Shown: positions 24,584-31,256, numbered from the stretch's first letter. The stretch: DNA of 34,207 nucleotides from a virus (IMGVR_UViG_3300011116_000171:1-34207); one strand, 5' to 3'. Numbers and translations: made by a program. The notes: generated by a model from the letters alone, not told the origin.

Positions 24584-24979
24584 ATGGCAGGCAGAGTAGT
24601 CGTAAGCACACTAAACAACGATACAGGCGTTCTTGCAACACAGAACGGAATGACAGGTATTGCTAAAGCGTGGGTAAATTTTAACGGCACAGGCACAGTA
24701 GCTATTCGTGATTCTTTTAATGTGTCAAGTATTACTGACAACGGAACTGGTGATTACACAGTAAATTTTACAACTGCAATGCCAAATATTAATTATTCGG
24801 TTGCTGGTTCAGCAATGTTTTCTTCTAATGTAAACGCTCATGTGGTTTGTTATGGCGATGTAAATGGAGCATCAGGAACATTACCAACGACTTCTGCTTT
24901 TAGATTTCGAACAATGTATTTATCAGGGCCAGTGGCACAAGATTGCACATATGTAAATATTGCAGTTTTCAGTTCATAA
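24584..24979 (+). CDS. Fibre tip/receptor-binding-like protein, paralogue 1
   Basis: The 131 aa product contains the recurrent phage fibre block AKAWVNFNGTGTVAIRDSFN followed by VSSITDNGTGDYTVNFTTAM at residues about 27-67. The following gene encodes a clear paralogue with the same block. This domain is usually found at the C-terminus of long fibres. Here it stands as an independent small protein, preceded by AAAGGAT. It is likely a detachable receptor-binding tip or an alternative fibre end. It is mostly beta strand, with no coiled coil. Confidence 0.75.
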   Translation: MAGRVVVSTLNNDTGVLATQNGMTGIAKAWVNFNGTGTVAIRDSFNVSSITDNGTGDYTVNFTTAMPNINYSVAGSAMFSSNVNAHVVCYGDVNGASGTLPTTSAFRFRTMYLSGPVAQDCTYVNIAVFSS

Positions 24980-24989
24980 GGAATAAATC

Positions 24990-25367
24990 ATGTCAACTTT
25001 AGTAGCACAAACAATTTCAAACGGAACTGTAAGCACAAGTTCGGCAAATGTGATTCAAGGCTCTGCTAAGGCTTGGGTGAACTTTAATGGAACAAGCACA
25101 GTAGCAATTCGGGCTTCTTACAATGTAAGTTCTATTACCGATAATGGAACTGGCGATTACACAATAAATTTTACTAATGCTTTTACTGATGCTAATTATG
25201 CTATTACAGCAAGTGCAAAATATAACAGTAGTACAAACTATCACACAGTTACTCTTGGTGATATTAATGGCGGTAGTAACCCAACCACTACAACTTGTAG
25301 GCTTATGACTATGGCAAATACCGTTAATCAAGACTGTGATTATGTAACAGTCGCTTTTTTCCGCTAA
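24990..25367 (+). CDS. Fibre tip/receptor-binding-like protein, paralogue 2
   Basis: The 125 aa product parallels its upstream neighbour across the AKAWVNFNGTSTVAIRASYN and VSSITDNGTGDYTINFTNAF blocks and ends with a similar CDYVTVAFF/CTYVNIAVF strand. The differences are concentrated after the shared block, as expected for host-range variation. The gap between the two genes is only 10 bases. The pair looks like a tandem duplication. It probably has a receptor-contact role. Confidence 0.75.
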   Translation: MSTLVAQTISNGTVSTSSANVIQGSAKAWVNFNGTSTVAIRASYNVSSITDNGTGDYTINFTNAFTDANYAITASAKYNSSTNYHTVTLGDINGGSNPTTTTCRLMTMANTVNQDCDYVTVAFFR

Positions 25368-25383
25368 TTAAGGAGTTATACAA

Positions 25384-25794
25384 ATGCAAGTAATTATTTT
25401 CAAAAACGATAACGGTGGGGTTGCAACTTGTATTCCTACTGGCGAACTATCCATTGAAGCCGTCTTAGAAAAAGATGTGCCTAAAGGTAAAGGCGCACGG
25501 ATTGTTGACCAAAACTCCCTGCCCCGTGATAACGATTTTTATGACGCTTGGGAAATGGATGACACGACCGTTACCGTAAACCTTGCTAAAGCTAAAGAGA
25601 TTACTAAGAATCGTCTGCGTGCAGAGCGTGCGCCATTGTTAGCCGCACAAGATGTAGCGTTTCAGCGTGCCTTAGAAACTGGCGCAGATACCACAGCAAT
25701 CGTAGCTGAAAAGCAAAGACTGCGTGACATTACTTTGTTAGCTGATAGTGCAACTACCCTAGATGAGTTACGGGGATTGAAAGCAGGAGCGTAA
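25384..25794 (+). CDS. Fibre-associated/assembly-type protein (136 aa)
   Basis: AAGGAG precedes the ATG. The N-terminal half (MQVIIFKNDNGGVATCIPTG) is a small beta domain. The C-terminal half is helical, with NLAKAKEITKNRLRAERAPL, LAAQDVAFQRALETGADTTA and VAEKQRLRDIT. The combination, placed directly after fibre genes, is a common phage arrangement with tail-fibre assembly or chaperone-like proteins. No experimental function is recalled. It could equally be a virion component. Confidence 0.65.
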   Translation: MQVIIFKNDNGGVATCIPTGELSIEAVLEKDVPKGKGARIVDQNSLPRDNDFYDAWEMDDTTVTVNLAKAKEITKNRLRAERAPLLAAQDVAFQRALETGADTTAIVAEKQRLRDITLLADSATTLDELRGLKAGA

Positions 25795-25795
25795 T

Positions 25796-26302
25796 ATGCC
25801 ATTAGTTCTGAACGGGACAACGGGTGTCCAAGACAATTCGGGTGCTTTTGTAGCTGGTACAGCCGTAAACTCTACAAGCGGAACAAGCATTGACTTTACT
25901 AGTATTCCAAGCTGGGTAAAGCGGATTACTGTAATGTTTAACGGGGTGAGTACGAATGGGACTAGCAATTATCAAGTACAACTAGGTGCTACAACTTTTA
26001 CCACATCTGGGTATTCAGGCTCATCCGTTGCATCTAGTGGTGGCACTGGTACATTTTCATCTGGATTTGTTGTATTTCAATCTCCGGGAACAAGTTCAAC
26101 GCTATTTGGACCTTTATTTCTGACTTTGCTTACAGGCAATACTTGGGTTGCCGCTGTTTGCACCTCTCGTGGAGATGTGGCGCAGTCCATGACAGGTGCT
26201 GGTTCTGTTGCTCTTAGTGGAACACTAGACAGAGTACGAATCACCACAGTCAACGGCACAGACGCATTTGACGCTGGTTCAATTAACATTCTTTACGAGT
26301 AA
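25796..26302 (+). CDS. Fibre/receptor-binding-like protein (168 aa)
   Basis: The product begins MPLVLNGTTGVQDNSGAFVA and has IPSWVKRITVMFNGVSTNGT and a Gly/Ser-rich beta segment, a pattern widespread in phage tail fibres and tail-tip proteins. It is only distantly like the two paralogues upstream. GGAG stands before its start. As the last of the fibre cassette it is followed by small genes leading to lysis. No coiled coil or membrane segment is present. Confidence 0.7.
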   Translation: MPLVLNGTTGVQDNSGAFVAGTAVNSTSGTSIDFTSIPSWVKRITVMFNGVSTNGTSNYQVQLGATTFTTSGYSGSSVASSGGTGTFSSGFVVFQSPGTSSTLFGPLFLTLLTGNTWVAAVCTSRGDVAQSMTGAGSVALSGTLDRVRITTVNGTDAFDAGSINILYE

Positions 26303-26305
26303 ATC

Positions 26306-26476
26306 ATGGAACGAATTGAAATTGATGTCATTACTGGTGAGCGTAAGGTTATTCCATTAACCGAACAAGAGATTGCACAAGCCCAACAACAGTATCAAGA
26401 ATGGCTTGCTAGTCAGCCCACCAAAGAAGAACAAATCGCCAAACTACAGGCGCAAATTGATGCGTTGAAAGGCTAA
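26306..26476 (+). CDS. Small fibre-cassette protein (56 aa)
   Basis: The 56 aa product MERIEIDVITGERKVIPLTE then QEIAQAQQQYQEWLASQPTK is an amphipathic helix with a short beta start. It resembles short phage proteins, often located after fibre genes, that carry an L(T/S)xxEI segment. The ATG lies 3 bases after the upstream stop and no good ribosome-binding site is visible, so it may be translated by re-initiation. The function is unknown, possibly a fibre assembly accessory. Confidence 0.6.
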   Translation: MERIEIDVITGERKVIPLTEQEIAQAQQQYQEWLASQPTKEEQIAKLQAQIDALKG

Positions 26477-26478
26477 TC

Positions 26479-26655
26479 ATGTTCGTAATTGAGTGGTTAT
26501 TCGATAAGATGGGCTATCAGAAGAAGATTCAATGGACTAGCTCGGCTCTGCTTTGGGAAGATATTGAGAAATCATGCCCAAAACCCGTTAAAAAAGTCGC
26601 AACTAAACGGAAAACCGTTACAAAAAAGTCGGTAGTCAGGAAGAAAAATGGCTAA
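26479..26655 (+). CDS. Small basic-tailed protein (58 aa)
   Basis: The 58 aa product starts with a hydrophobic amphipathic segment (MFVIEWLFDKMGYQKKIQW) and ends in a Lys/Arg/Val-rich tail (VKKVATKRKTVTKKSVVRKK). The start follows the upstream stop by 2 bases. The next gene overlaps by 8. Such a tail suggests binding to nucleic acid or to acidic lipid. The family is not recognised, and the protein may belong to the lysis block. Confidence 0.55.
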   Translation: MFVIEWLFDKMGYQKKIQWTSSALLWEDIEKSCPKPVKKVATKRKTVTKKSVVRKKNG

Positions 26656-26815
26656 CGAGATTGAAAAAGAAATCGTAAAACAAGCGATTAAAGAATGGCT
26701 AAATGACAAAGTGGCCCAGTTTGGTTGGTTCTCAATCCGCACCATTTTTTATGTGTTTGTCGCTGGTCTTGCTTACGCCTACCTAGTAACTCACGGTTGG
26801 TCTATTCCTAAATGA
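26648..26815 (+). CDS. Small single-TM protein (55 aa), possible lysis accessory
   Basis: The 55 aa product has a charged helical N-terminus (MANEIEKEIVKQAIKEWLND) and one membrane segment at about residues 32-48 (TIFYVFVAGLAYAYLV). It stands directly before a second membrane protein, a holin-like gene and the endolysin, with ATGA overlap to the next. A holin accessory, antiholin or pinholin role is possible, but this is inferred from position. Confidence 0.55.
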   Translation: MANEIEKEIVKQAIKEWLNDKVAQFGWFSIRTIFYVFVAGLAYAYLVTHGWSIPK

Positions 26816-27072
26816 ATATGCAAGACTTGTTAAAGGCGGTGATTCCAATCATCGTTGCTTGCATAGCTTGGCTACTCGGTCAGGTATCGTCATTCCAAAC
26901 CCGTTTAACACAGATTGAAAGCAAAATGCCAGCGTTAATTACGGCTGATGGCACACCTACTGATAGTCCTTTATCTGCCGAAAAGCGTCATGCCCTAAAA
27001 GCTGAATTACACCGAGAAATTCAAGACCTTCATGTACGGGTAAAACTCCTTGAAGAAAGGGCTAAAAAGTAA
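26812..27072 (+). CDS. TM plus coiled-coil lysis protein (possible i-spanin or holin)
   Basis: The 86 aa product has an N-terminal membrane segment at residues 9-25 (AVIPIIVACIAWLLGQV), then SSFQTRLTQIESKMPAL, a polar linker and a C-terminal charged coiled coil (ELHREIQDLHVRVKLLEERA). N-in, C-out topology with a periplasmic coiled coil is that of an inner-membrane spanin, although the size is small. A holin is the alternative. It overlaps its neighbours as ATGA and by a single base. It is part of the lysis block. Confidence 0.6.
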   Translation: MNMQDLLKAVIPIIVACIAWLLGQVSSFQTRLTQIESKMPALITADGTPTDSPLSAEKRHALKAELHREIQDLHVRVKLLEERAKK

Positions 27073-27476
27073 TGTTTCCAATAACTGCCCTGTTTGAAAT
27101 TGGGACTAAATTAATTGACAAATTAATCCCCGACCCTGAATCTAAAGCAAAAGCCCAAGCTGAATTAATCAAGCTACAACAAGAAGGCAGATTAGCCGAG
27201 CTAAATGCCGACAATATTGAAGCCCAAGAGCTTACTAAACGCCAACAATCCGATATGGCTAGTGATTCTTGGCTATCCAAAAATATACGCCCTATGACCC
27301 TTATAGCCATCCTAGCGGGGTATTTTATCTTTGCTGGTATGTCAACCTTTGGCATGAACGCCAACGAGAAGTATGTAGAACTACTGGGCCAATGGGGTAT
27401 GCTGATTATGTCGTTCTACTTTGGCGGCAGAACTCTAGAAAAAATCATTGATATGAAGGCTAAAAAGGATGCTTGA
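27072..27476 (+). CDS. Holin (3TM/GTA-holin-like)
   Basis: The 134 aa product has a helical N-terminus with a KLIDKLIPDPESKAKAQAEL motif and KLQQEGRLAEL, followed by two clear membrane segments (about 76-95 TLIAILAGYFIFAGMSTFGM and about 106-122). The N-terminal motif is that of holins related to the gene-transfer-agent 3TM family (PF11351 as I recall it). Holins set the time of lysis by opening the inner membrane to the endolysin. It overlaps the endolysin by 8 bases. Confidence 0.75.
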   Translation: MFPITALFEIGTKLIDKLIPDPESKAKAQAELIKLQQEGRLAELNADNIEAQELTKRQQSDMASDSWLSKNIRPMTLIAILAGYFIFAGMSTFGMNANEKYVELLGQWGMLIMSFYFGGRTLEKIIDMKAKKDA

Positions 27477-28086
27477 AAGCCAGCTTTTAGCGTTGGGCAT
27501 TGACCCGAAGTGGACAGAAGCCCTTAATAACACCTTTACCAAGTACCAAATCAACACTCCAAGGCGCCAAGCCTGCTTTTTAGGTCAATGTATGCATGAG
27601 TCCGGTGGATTCCGGTTCCTGCGCGAAAACCTCAATTATTCAGCCAAAGCCCTGATGGCAACGTGGCCCTCACGATTTCCCGACATGGATGTTGCGGAAA
27701 AGTACGAGCGCCAGCCTGAAAAGATAGCCAACAAGGTTTATGGCGGCAGGATGGGCAATACCGAGGACGGTGACGGGGCTAAATACATTGGGCGCGGGTT
27801 AATCCAATTAACCGGCAAAGATAACTATGCGGCCGCCAGTGAGGCTTTAGGCGAGGACTTGGTATCTAACCCTCACCTTGTGGAAGAACCGCGCGTAGCG
27901 GCTCTTACAGCGGGCTGGTTTTGGAATAAACGCGGATTGAATGAATTAGCTGACCAAATGGACATTACCACCATGACTAAACGCATCAATGGTGGTAACT
28001 TGGGTATTGCTGACAGGCAAGAAAAGATTAGAAAAGTCCTGACTGTACTAAGTTCTGAGCCAAATAATCAGAAAGACGAATACTAA
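27469..28086 (+). CDS. Endolysin, GH19 chitinase-like muramidase
   Basis: The 205 aa glycoside hydrolase family 19 enzyme cuts the glycan chains of peptidoglycan. The catalytic Glu44 lies in HESGGF (43-48), the second acid Glu53 in RENLNY, and the family motif YIGRGLIQLTGKDNY follows at about 105-119. The length and absence of a cell-wall-binding domain fit endolysins from Gram-negative hosts. No signal peptide is present, so it depends on the holin. Its last 39 bases are overlapped by the convergent minus-strand gene at 28048-28251. Confidence 0.9.
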   Translation: MLESQLLALGIDPKWTEALNNTFTKYQINTPRRQACFLGQCMHESGGFRFLRENLNYSAKALMATWPSRFPDMDVAEKYERQPEKIANKVYGGRMGNTEDGDGAKYIGRGLIQLTGKDNYAAASEALGEDLVSNPHLVEEPRVAALTAGWFWNKRGLNELADQMDITTMTKRINGGNLGIADRQEKIRKVLTVLSSEPNNQKDEY

Positions 28087-28251
28087 AAGCGCGATGTAAG
28101 CCTTTCGCGCCCAATATTGCTTGCGTAAGCGAACTGGGTCATCAATTAACCAAGTCTGCAAGTTCAGCATATCGGGGTCGTTTTCTACATATCGCTTGGG
28201 GACGTAATTAGCCCCGATTTTTACCTTACCGGTGTTGTATGGAACAGTCAT
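28048..28251 (-). CDS. Small membrane protein, convergent with endolysin (67 aa)
   Basis: The 67 aa product starts MTVPYNTGKVKIGANYVPKR and YVENDPDMLNLQTWLIDDP, and ends with a membrane helix (IALLVFVFLIIWL). The N-terminal part is one I recall from other phages, with no known role. It is thus a C-terminally anchored cytoplasmic protein. It overlaps the end of the endolysin gene on the other strand by 39 bases, and its ATG overlaps the stop of the 35-aa membrane gene (ATGA). It may be a lysis regulator or a membrane-located early protein. Confidence 0.7.
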   Translation of the reverse strand: MTVPYNTGKVKIGANYVPKRYVENDPDMLNLQTWLIDDPVRLRKQYWARKAYIALLVFVFLIIWLRT

Positions 28252-28355
28252 TTCCAGCCCGTCCTTTCAATAAAAACCCACATTAAAAAGCCTGCTAACA
28301 AACCGCCCATGACGGCGGCCCCCAAAATATCCCAAACCGATGGTTCTTTTTTCAT
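28248..28355 (-). CDS. 35-aa single-TM peptide
   Basis: The product reads MKKEPSVWDILGAAVMGGLL then AGFLMWVFIERTGWK. It has a single membrane span with a short charged end on each side. AAGGAG lies 7 bases before the ATG, and the stop overlaps the next start as ATGA, both good support for real translation despite the size. Small membrane peptides of this type in phages often act in lysis control or exclusion. The function here is unknown. Confidence 0.65.
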   Translation of the reverse strand: MKKEPSVWDILGAAVMGGLLAGFLMWVFIERTGWK

Positions 28356-28365
28356 GACCGGCTCC

Positions 28366-28644
28366 TTATCGTGCGGTTACTTTTAAGGTGATAACTGCGG
28401 TGGTCTTTGTATGCTTGGCAATCAATTCTGCTGGAACGTTAGCCTCGGCAAATACCGCCTTGTTATCCACTACGTTGCGTTGAGAAAGCGTAACACAGGC
28501 TTTGTAGAGGTTGCCCTCAATATGACCCTCGTTTTGCTTGAGTTCGGCTTTTAGCGCCTCTGCTTGTGCCTCTAAATCGGCGATTTGAGCCAACAACATA
28601 CCTAATTGGTCAACTTTGGTAACTGCGATGTCTAAAACTTGCAT
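28366..28644 (-). CDS. Hypothetical early protein, coiled coil (92 aa)
   Basis: The 92 aa product has an N-terminal coiled coil (LGMLLAQIADLEAQAEALKA) and a C-terminal domain, NLYKACVTLSQRNVVDNKAV then IAKHTKTTAVITLKVTAR. The ending resembles a widespread phage early protein of unknown role. AAAGGA precedes the start. The gene is driven by the operator-containing module at 28652-28738, so it should be controlled by the same regulator as the rightward gene at 31728. It leads a three-gene leftward unit. Confidence 0.72.
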   Translation of the reverse strand: MQVLDIAVTKVDQLGMLLAQIADLEAQAEALKAELKQNEGHIEGNLYKACVTLSQRNVVDNKAVFAEANVPAELIAKHTKTTAVITLKVTAR

Positions 28645-28651
28645 TTTGGTG

Positions 28652-28738
28652 TCCTTTCTATCTCACTCCCCAATGGAGTAAGGACAGATTAAGACTTCTT
28701 AACACCCAAGTCAAGCAATATTTATAGGGATAAACCCT
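28652..28738 (-). promoter_or_regulatory. Operator/promoter module A (leftward)
   Basis: The promoter on the minus strand has TTGACT (28709-28714), a 17-base spacer and TAATCT (28686-28691). A perfect 14-bp palindrome TTAAGACTTCTTAA (28689-28702) covers the spacer and -10. Upstream is a 22-bp block (28717-28738) with an AGGG-N5-CCCT inverted repeat and an AT-rich, UP-element-like end. The leader has an AGTGAGATAGAAAGGA block containing the Shine-Dalgarno (28652-28667). All three blocks recur in inverted orientation at 31633-31719. Confidence 0.75.
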
Positions 28739-28740
28739 AG

Positions 28741-28879
28741 GGTGGGGTCAAGATTTGGCTTTTTAGTGCAAATAGGCGAGAAAGCCACAAAACCGCCTAA
28801 TTTCGGCATCCTCTTGAGGTGGCTTAACGACCCCAATGCTCTGCCTACTCGGTACGTGAAGGGGGCTTTTGGCCCCACC
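28741..28879. other. Structured intergenic region with alternative pairings
   Basis: No credible gene is seen between the exonuclease stop (28892) and module A. Nested complementary arms are present: GGGGTC 28744-28749 with GACCCC 28829-28834, and AGCCAC 28783-28788 with GTGGCT 28819-28824, enclosing a GCC/GGC pair. The first arm can instead pair as GGTGGGG 28741-28747 with CCCCACC 28873-28879. That pairing competes with a local GGGGC/GCCCC hairpin at 28862-28876. It could be a leftward terminator zone or a regulatory RNA. The strand is not decided and a long T run is lacking. Confidence 0.45.
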
Positions 28880-28891
28880 TTTCGGCATTGC

Positions 28892-29659
28892 TTATATGTT
28901 ATTACGAATCTTGTAAAACTTAAGCAAACACGAGAAACATTCCCACCCCTTTTGAAGGTCTTCTTCCGATACACCCACGACTTTGACCTCGTTGGTTGTA
29001 CCGTTCACAAAGCAGATGGCCGCTTTAGCCTTGGGAACCTCTAAACCTTGGCGATACGCGGCCAATTGCATGATATGCTCAAAGTACACCTCGGCCTTGT
29101 CGAGAGGGGTATCTTTTGTCTTGAAATCGACGACTGCCCCATCCCAGTGGCTTGCGTAATCTGACCGGCTCATCAAATCGCACTTGCCACCATACCCATC
29201 CGGATGCGCGAACGAGCGCTCTGAGAGCCACAAACGCGGCCCAAAATGCTCGTTTATCGCGGCCTCAACGATTTTGACGTATGGCGGCAATTCAGGCATA
29301 TAAACGTTCTCATAAAACGACTGGATGATTGCATGAATGGCCTCGCCACGTTCTGCCGCCTTGCGACCGGTCTCTTTGGAGTCCTGCATGACCCGCGCAA
29401 GCCAGTCCTGCTCCGGCTCACCATCAAGCCTTGGTAAGGTCAATGCGGCTAAGAGGACTTGTTGCTGTTTCCATGTATCAAGGCCGCCTTTTGATAGCAG
29501 TCCGTTAATTGTTGTAACACTTGGCAAAAGTCCGAGTTTCCGCGCGTCCCGTAACGTTGTTGCACGTTCGTTCCCGTTAGCCCCAATCGTTGTATAGGCT
29601 GGACTGCCATCTTTGGTGTACCAGTGACCGGATTCACTTGTTTTCTCCTTAACTATCAT
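28892..29659 (-). CDS. RecB-like PD-(D/E)XK exonuclease
   Basis: The 255 aa product has the complete nuclease motif set: His109 in RGEAIHAII, Asp161 in GYGGKCDLMS, D178-F-K180 in VVDFKTK, and Q198-x3-Y202 in MQLAAYRQG. This is the RecB/Cas4-like arrangement. Such phage nucleases often pair with a single-strand DNA-binding or annealing protein, and the gene just upstream is SSB-like. Together they could make 3' overhangs for recombination-dependent replication. The Shine-Dalgarno GAGGTGA overlaps the stop of the SSB-like gene. It is the last gene of the leftward operon. Confidence 0.88.
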   Translation of the reverse strand: MIVKEKTSESGHWYTKDGSPAYTTIGANGNERATTLRDARKLGLLPSVTTINGLLSKGGLDTWKQQQVLLAALTLPRLDGEPEQDWLARVMQDSKETGRKAAERGEAIHAIIQSFYENVYMPELPPYVKIVEAAINEHFGPRLWLSERSFAHPDGYGGKCDLMSRSDYASHWDGAVVDFKTKDTPLDKAEVYFEHIMQLAAYRQGLEVPKAKAAICFVNGTTNEVKVVGVSEEDLQKGWECFSCLLKFYKIRNNI

Positions 29660-29667
29660 TATTCACC

Positions 29668-30294
29668 TCAAAATGGGATGTCGCTATCTGCTGGGCCAAA
29701 ACCGCTATCGTCTTGGATTGGATTTGTTTCTTCACGCTTTTGCTTGCCGCGCCACTCAGATGATTCTGTAATCTTCTCTTTGTAGTATTTTGGCAACGCA
29801 TCGTACTTGGCTTGGTCAAACTCCTGCAACCAAAAATGTACGGGCGCGTTAATACCGTCAGGCAGGCTATTACGCAGTGCTGTTGGCACAGCGCTAATAC
29901 CCGACACGTTCGCGTATTTACCGTCCTCAGAGTGTACGACCGACAACATACAGAATTTACCTAATAAGTTCTTCATATCGAAGTTCTTACGGTCTTCTGC
30001 GGTCATTTTCTTACCTGACCAGCTTTCCAAGTCTTTACGCAGGGTGGATTGGTCGCCAAGGCTTACGGTGTAACGCTTGGAAACAATCAAAGGCTTACCG
30101 TCCTCGGTTTGTAACTTCTCACCGTTGTCGTCCTCGCCATGCAATTCCCATGTCAATACAACCTTGTGCATGATTTTGGTGTCGCCATTCCAAATAACGG
30201 ACTGGTGGCCTAGGTCAATGCAGGAATACAGCCTTGCCAAATGGTTACCGGCGGGCGCGATTTTAAATTCTTTAGTTGTGTCTGAAATAATCAT
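29668..30294 (-). CDS. Single-stranded-DNA-binding-like protein
   Basis: I chose the ATG at 30294, preceded by GAGGACACC. A TTG at 30315 would overlap the preceding gene. The 208 aa product begins MIISDTTKEFKIAPAGNHLA then RLYSCIDLG and has the VLTWELHGEDDNGEKL and RYTVSLGDQSTLRKDLESW blocks, a recurrent phage family that accompanies RecB-like exonucleases. The C-terminus is acidic and ends DSDIPF, like the interaction tip of SSB proteins. I read it as a functional SSB/annealing partner of the exonuclease. The fold itself is not confirmed from sequence. Confidence 0.72.
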   Translation of the reverse strand: MIISDTTKEFKIAPAGNHLARLYSCIDLGHQSVIWNGDTKIMHKVVLTWELHGEDDNGEKLQTEDGKPLIVSKRYTVSLGDQSTLRKDLESWSGKKMTAEDRKNFDMKNLLGKFCMLSVVHSEDGKYANVSGISAVPTALRNSLPDGINAPVHFWLQEFDQAKYDALPKYYKEKITESSEWRGKQKREETNPIQDDSGFGPADSDIPF

Positions 30295-30301
30295 GGTGTC
30301 C

Positions 30302-30685
30302 TCAAAATGGTTCAAATTCTGCTTGTTTGCTGTAACGGTGAACGATTATGCTGTTGTTTTCGCGGTCAATCGTGGTTGAATAACTGCCTTTGCCCCAGTT
30401 GGTGGACATATAGGCACACAACGAACTGCGGAGCGTTTCCATATCAAAGTCCTCAATTGGCACCTCGCCCACGCTGTCATCAGTCATATGCTTGATAAAA
30501 GGCAAGTAATGGTTGCGTAGCGTACCCATCGGATACACCAGTGGCCCACGCTTTTTGCGGCTCTTATGAACCACCTCTAGGTCGCCATGCTTGTTTCCGT
30601 CGCTATCAACGATGGCATACAAAAAGTTACAGGACTTAAGCATACTGATGGCTCGTTGCAGGGTTATCTTTTCAACGTTATTCAT
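30302..30685 (-). CDS. Conserved phage protein of unknown function (127 aa)
   Basis: The product starts with MNNVEKITLQRAISMLKSCN, has a KKRGPLVYPMGTLRNHYLPF box in the middle, and ends with TIDRENNSIIVHRYSKQAEF. The N-terminal helical segment followed by a small alpha/beta body recurs in phages next to SSB/exonuclease genes. It has a strong GGAGGA ribosome-binding site, and its ATG overlaps the preceding stop (ATGA). Co-transcription with the recombination pair suggests a part in replication. No catalytic residues are recognised. Confidence 0.68.
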   Translation of the reverse strand: MNNVEKITLQRAISMLKSCNFLYAIVDSDGNKHGDLEVVHKSRKKRGPLVYPMGTLRNHYLPFIKHMTDDSVGEVPIEDFDMETLRSSLCAYMSTNWGKGSYSTTIDRENNSIIVHRYSKQAEFEPF

Positions 30686-30891
30686 TTGAGTCCTCCATAA
30701 GGATTGAGGTCAGCAAACACTTCACGCAGGAAGTTACGTTGACGGTCTATAGGCTCAAAGCCGCAACCGTAGCGCAGGAGGTCAATTTGCTCTTTGGATA
30801 AGTCTGTGCCGCCTTCTAGCACAGTAAAGATACGTTCAAGCTCACCTTGGAGTTGAAGTAAGTCGTTAGTTTGTGATTCTATTTCACTCAT
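30682..30891 (-). CDS. Small early protein, first gene of leftward operon (69 aa)
   Basis: I chose the ATG at 30891, which has AAAGGA 7 bases upstream, the same signal used at 28644. The frame is open to 30921. The product reads MSEIESQTNDLLQLQGELER then IFTVLEGGTDLSKEQIDLLR. It is acidic and helical, with no known family. It sits directly behind the operator-containing promoter at 30934-30974 and opens the SSB-like/exonuclease operon. Confidence 0.65.
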   Translation of the reverse strand: MSEIESQTNDLLQLQGELERIFTVLEGGTDLSKEQIDLLRYGCGFEPIDRQRNFLREVFADLNPYGGLK

Positions 30892-30933
30892 ACGAGTCCT
30901 TTCAAAATATTCACCGGCCAATCCGGTAACACC

Positions 30934-30974
30934 ATGTTAAACTATCTTAATTCCAAAAGCAAACTTTATTTATA
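30934..30974 (-). promoter_or_regulatory. Operator/promoter B for the leftward operon
   Basis: On the minus strand the order is TATAAATA (30967-30974), TTGCTT (30957-30962), a 17-base spacer and TAACAT (30934-30939). A degenerate operator, TTAAACTATCTTAA (30937-30950, as read on the plus strand), lies over spacer and -10, at the same distance from the -35 as in module A. One half site (TCTTAA) is exact. It lies 43 bases before the first leftward ATG. Confidence 0.6.
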
Positions 30975-31000
30975 AACATTGCGTTGATTGGTATTCCTTG

Positions 31001-31014
31001 TTAAGATACCCTAA
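31001..31014 (+). promoter_or_regulatory. Operator-like site C on the repressor start codon
   Basis: TTAAGATACCCTAA keeps one exact half site (TTAAGA) and 4 of 6 bases of the other. It ends on the A of the repressor ATG. A weak TTGATT lies at 30984-30989, but with a 17-base spacer the -10 would be a poor TACCCT. TATAAA at 30971-30976 is an alternative -10. Binding here would block the gene's own expression. Confidence 0.45.
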
Positions 31015-31244
31015 TGAATCCAACAGCTATTATTAATATCTTGGGCGGTGCAACAAAGGTGGCCAAACTCTGTGGAGTTTCTGTGCCAGCGGTATCTATG
31101 TGGCAAAAAAGCGACATTCCCCGCGATAAATTGATATTTTTAGCCGCAACGCTAGAACGCGAAACCAACGGGCTAATTACCCGAAAAACGCTATTTCCCA
31201 CGACTTACGGGATTATTTGGCCTGAGTTGCACAACCGGCAATAG
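31014..31244 (+). CDS. Cro/YdaS-like HTH repressor
   Basis: The 76 aa product has a helix-turn-helix from about residue 9 to 40 (GGATKVAKLCGVSVPAVSMW then QKSDIPRDKLIFLAATLE). This is the layout of the Cro/YdaS family of small phage regulators, in which the KVAKL-G-VS-AVSMW section is the DNA-reading unit. It is divergent from the SSB/exonuclease operon, and operator-like palindromes lie on both sides and on its start codon. It is the only transcription regulator I find. With no CI-size partner and no integrase, it more likely times early gene expression than maintains a prophage. No clear ribosome-binding site precedes the ATG. Confidence 0.82.
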   Translation: MNPTAIINILGGATKVAKLCGVSVPAVSMWQKSDIPRDKLIFLAATLERETNGLITRKTLFPTTYGIIWPELHNRQ

Positions 31245-31256
31245 TCAGGTTATACT
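31228..31256 (+). promoter_or_regulatory. Promoter-like sequence before the structured RNA
   Basis: TGCACA (31228-31233) and TATACT (31251-31256) are spaced by 17 bases, 4/6 and 5/6 matches. The -10 lies just after the repressor stop codon, so transcription would start near 31263, where there is no gene but there is strong RNA structure. Confidence 0.45.

Noticed and set aside
28085-28110. GCGCGA/TCGCGC hairpin with TTTT on the minus strand
   Set aside because: It lies inside the coding sequence of the 67-aa minus gene, upstream of its stop, and the T run is only four. On the plus strand it follows the endolysin stop but has no T run. Terminator function is not supported.
28711-29044. Overlapping open frames on both strands across the gap after the exonuclease
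   Set aside because: Both run into the exonuclease gene or the promoter module and lack ribosome-binding sites. The RNA-like arms explain the gap better.
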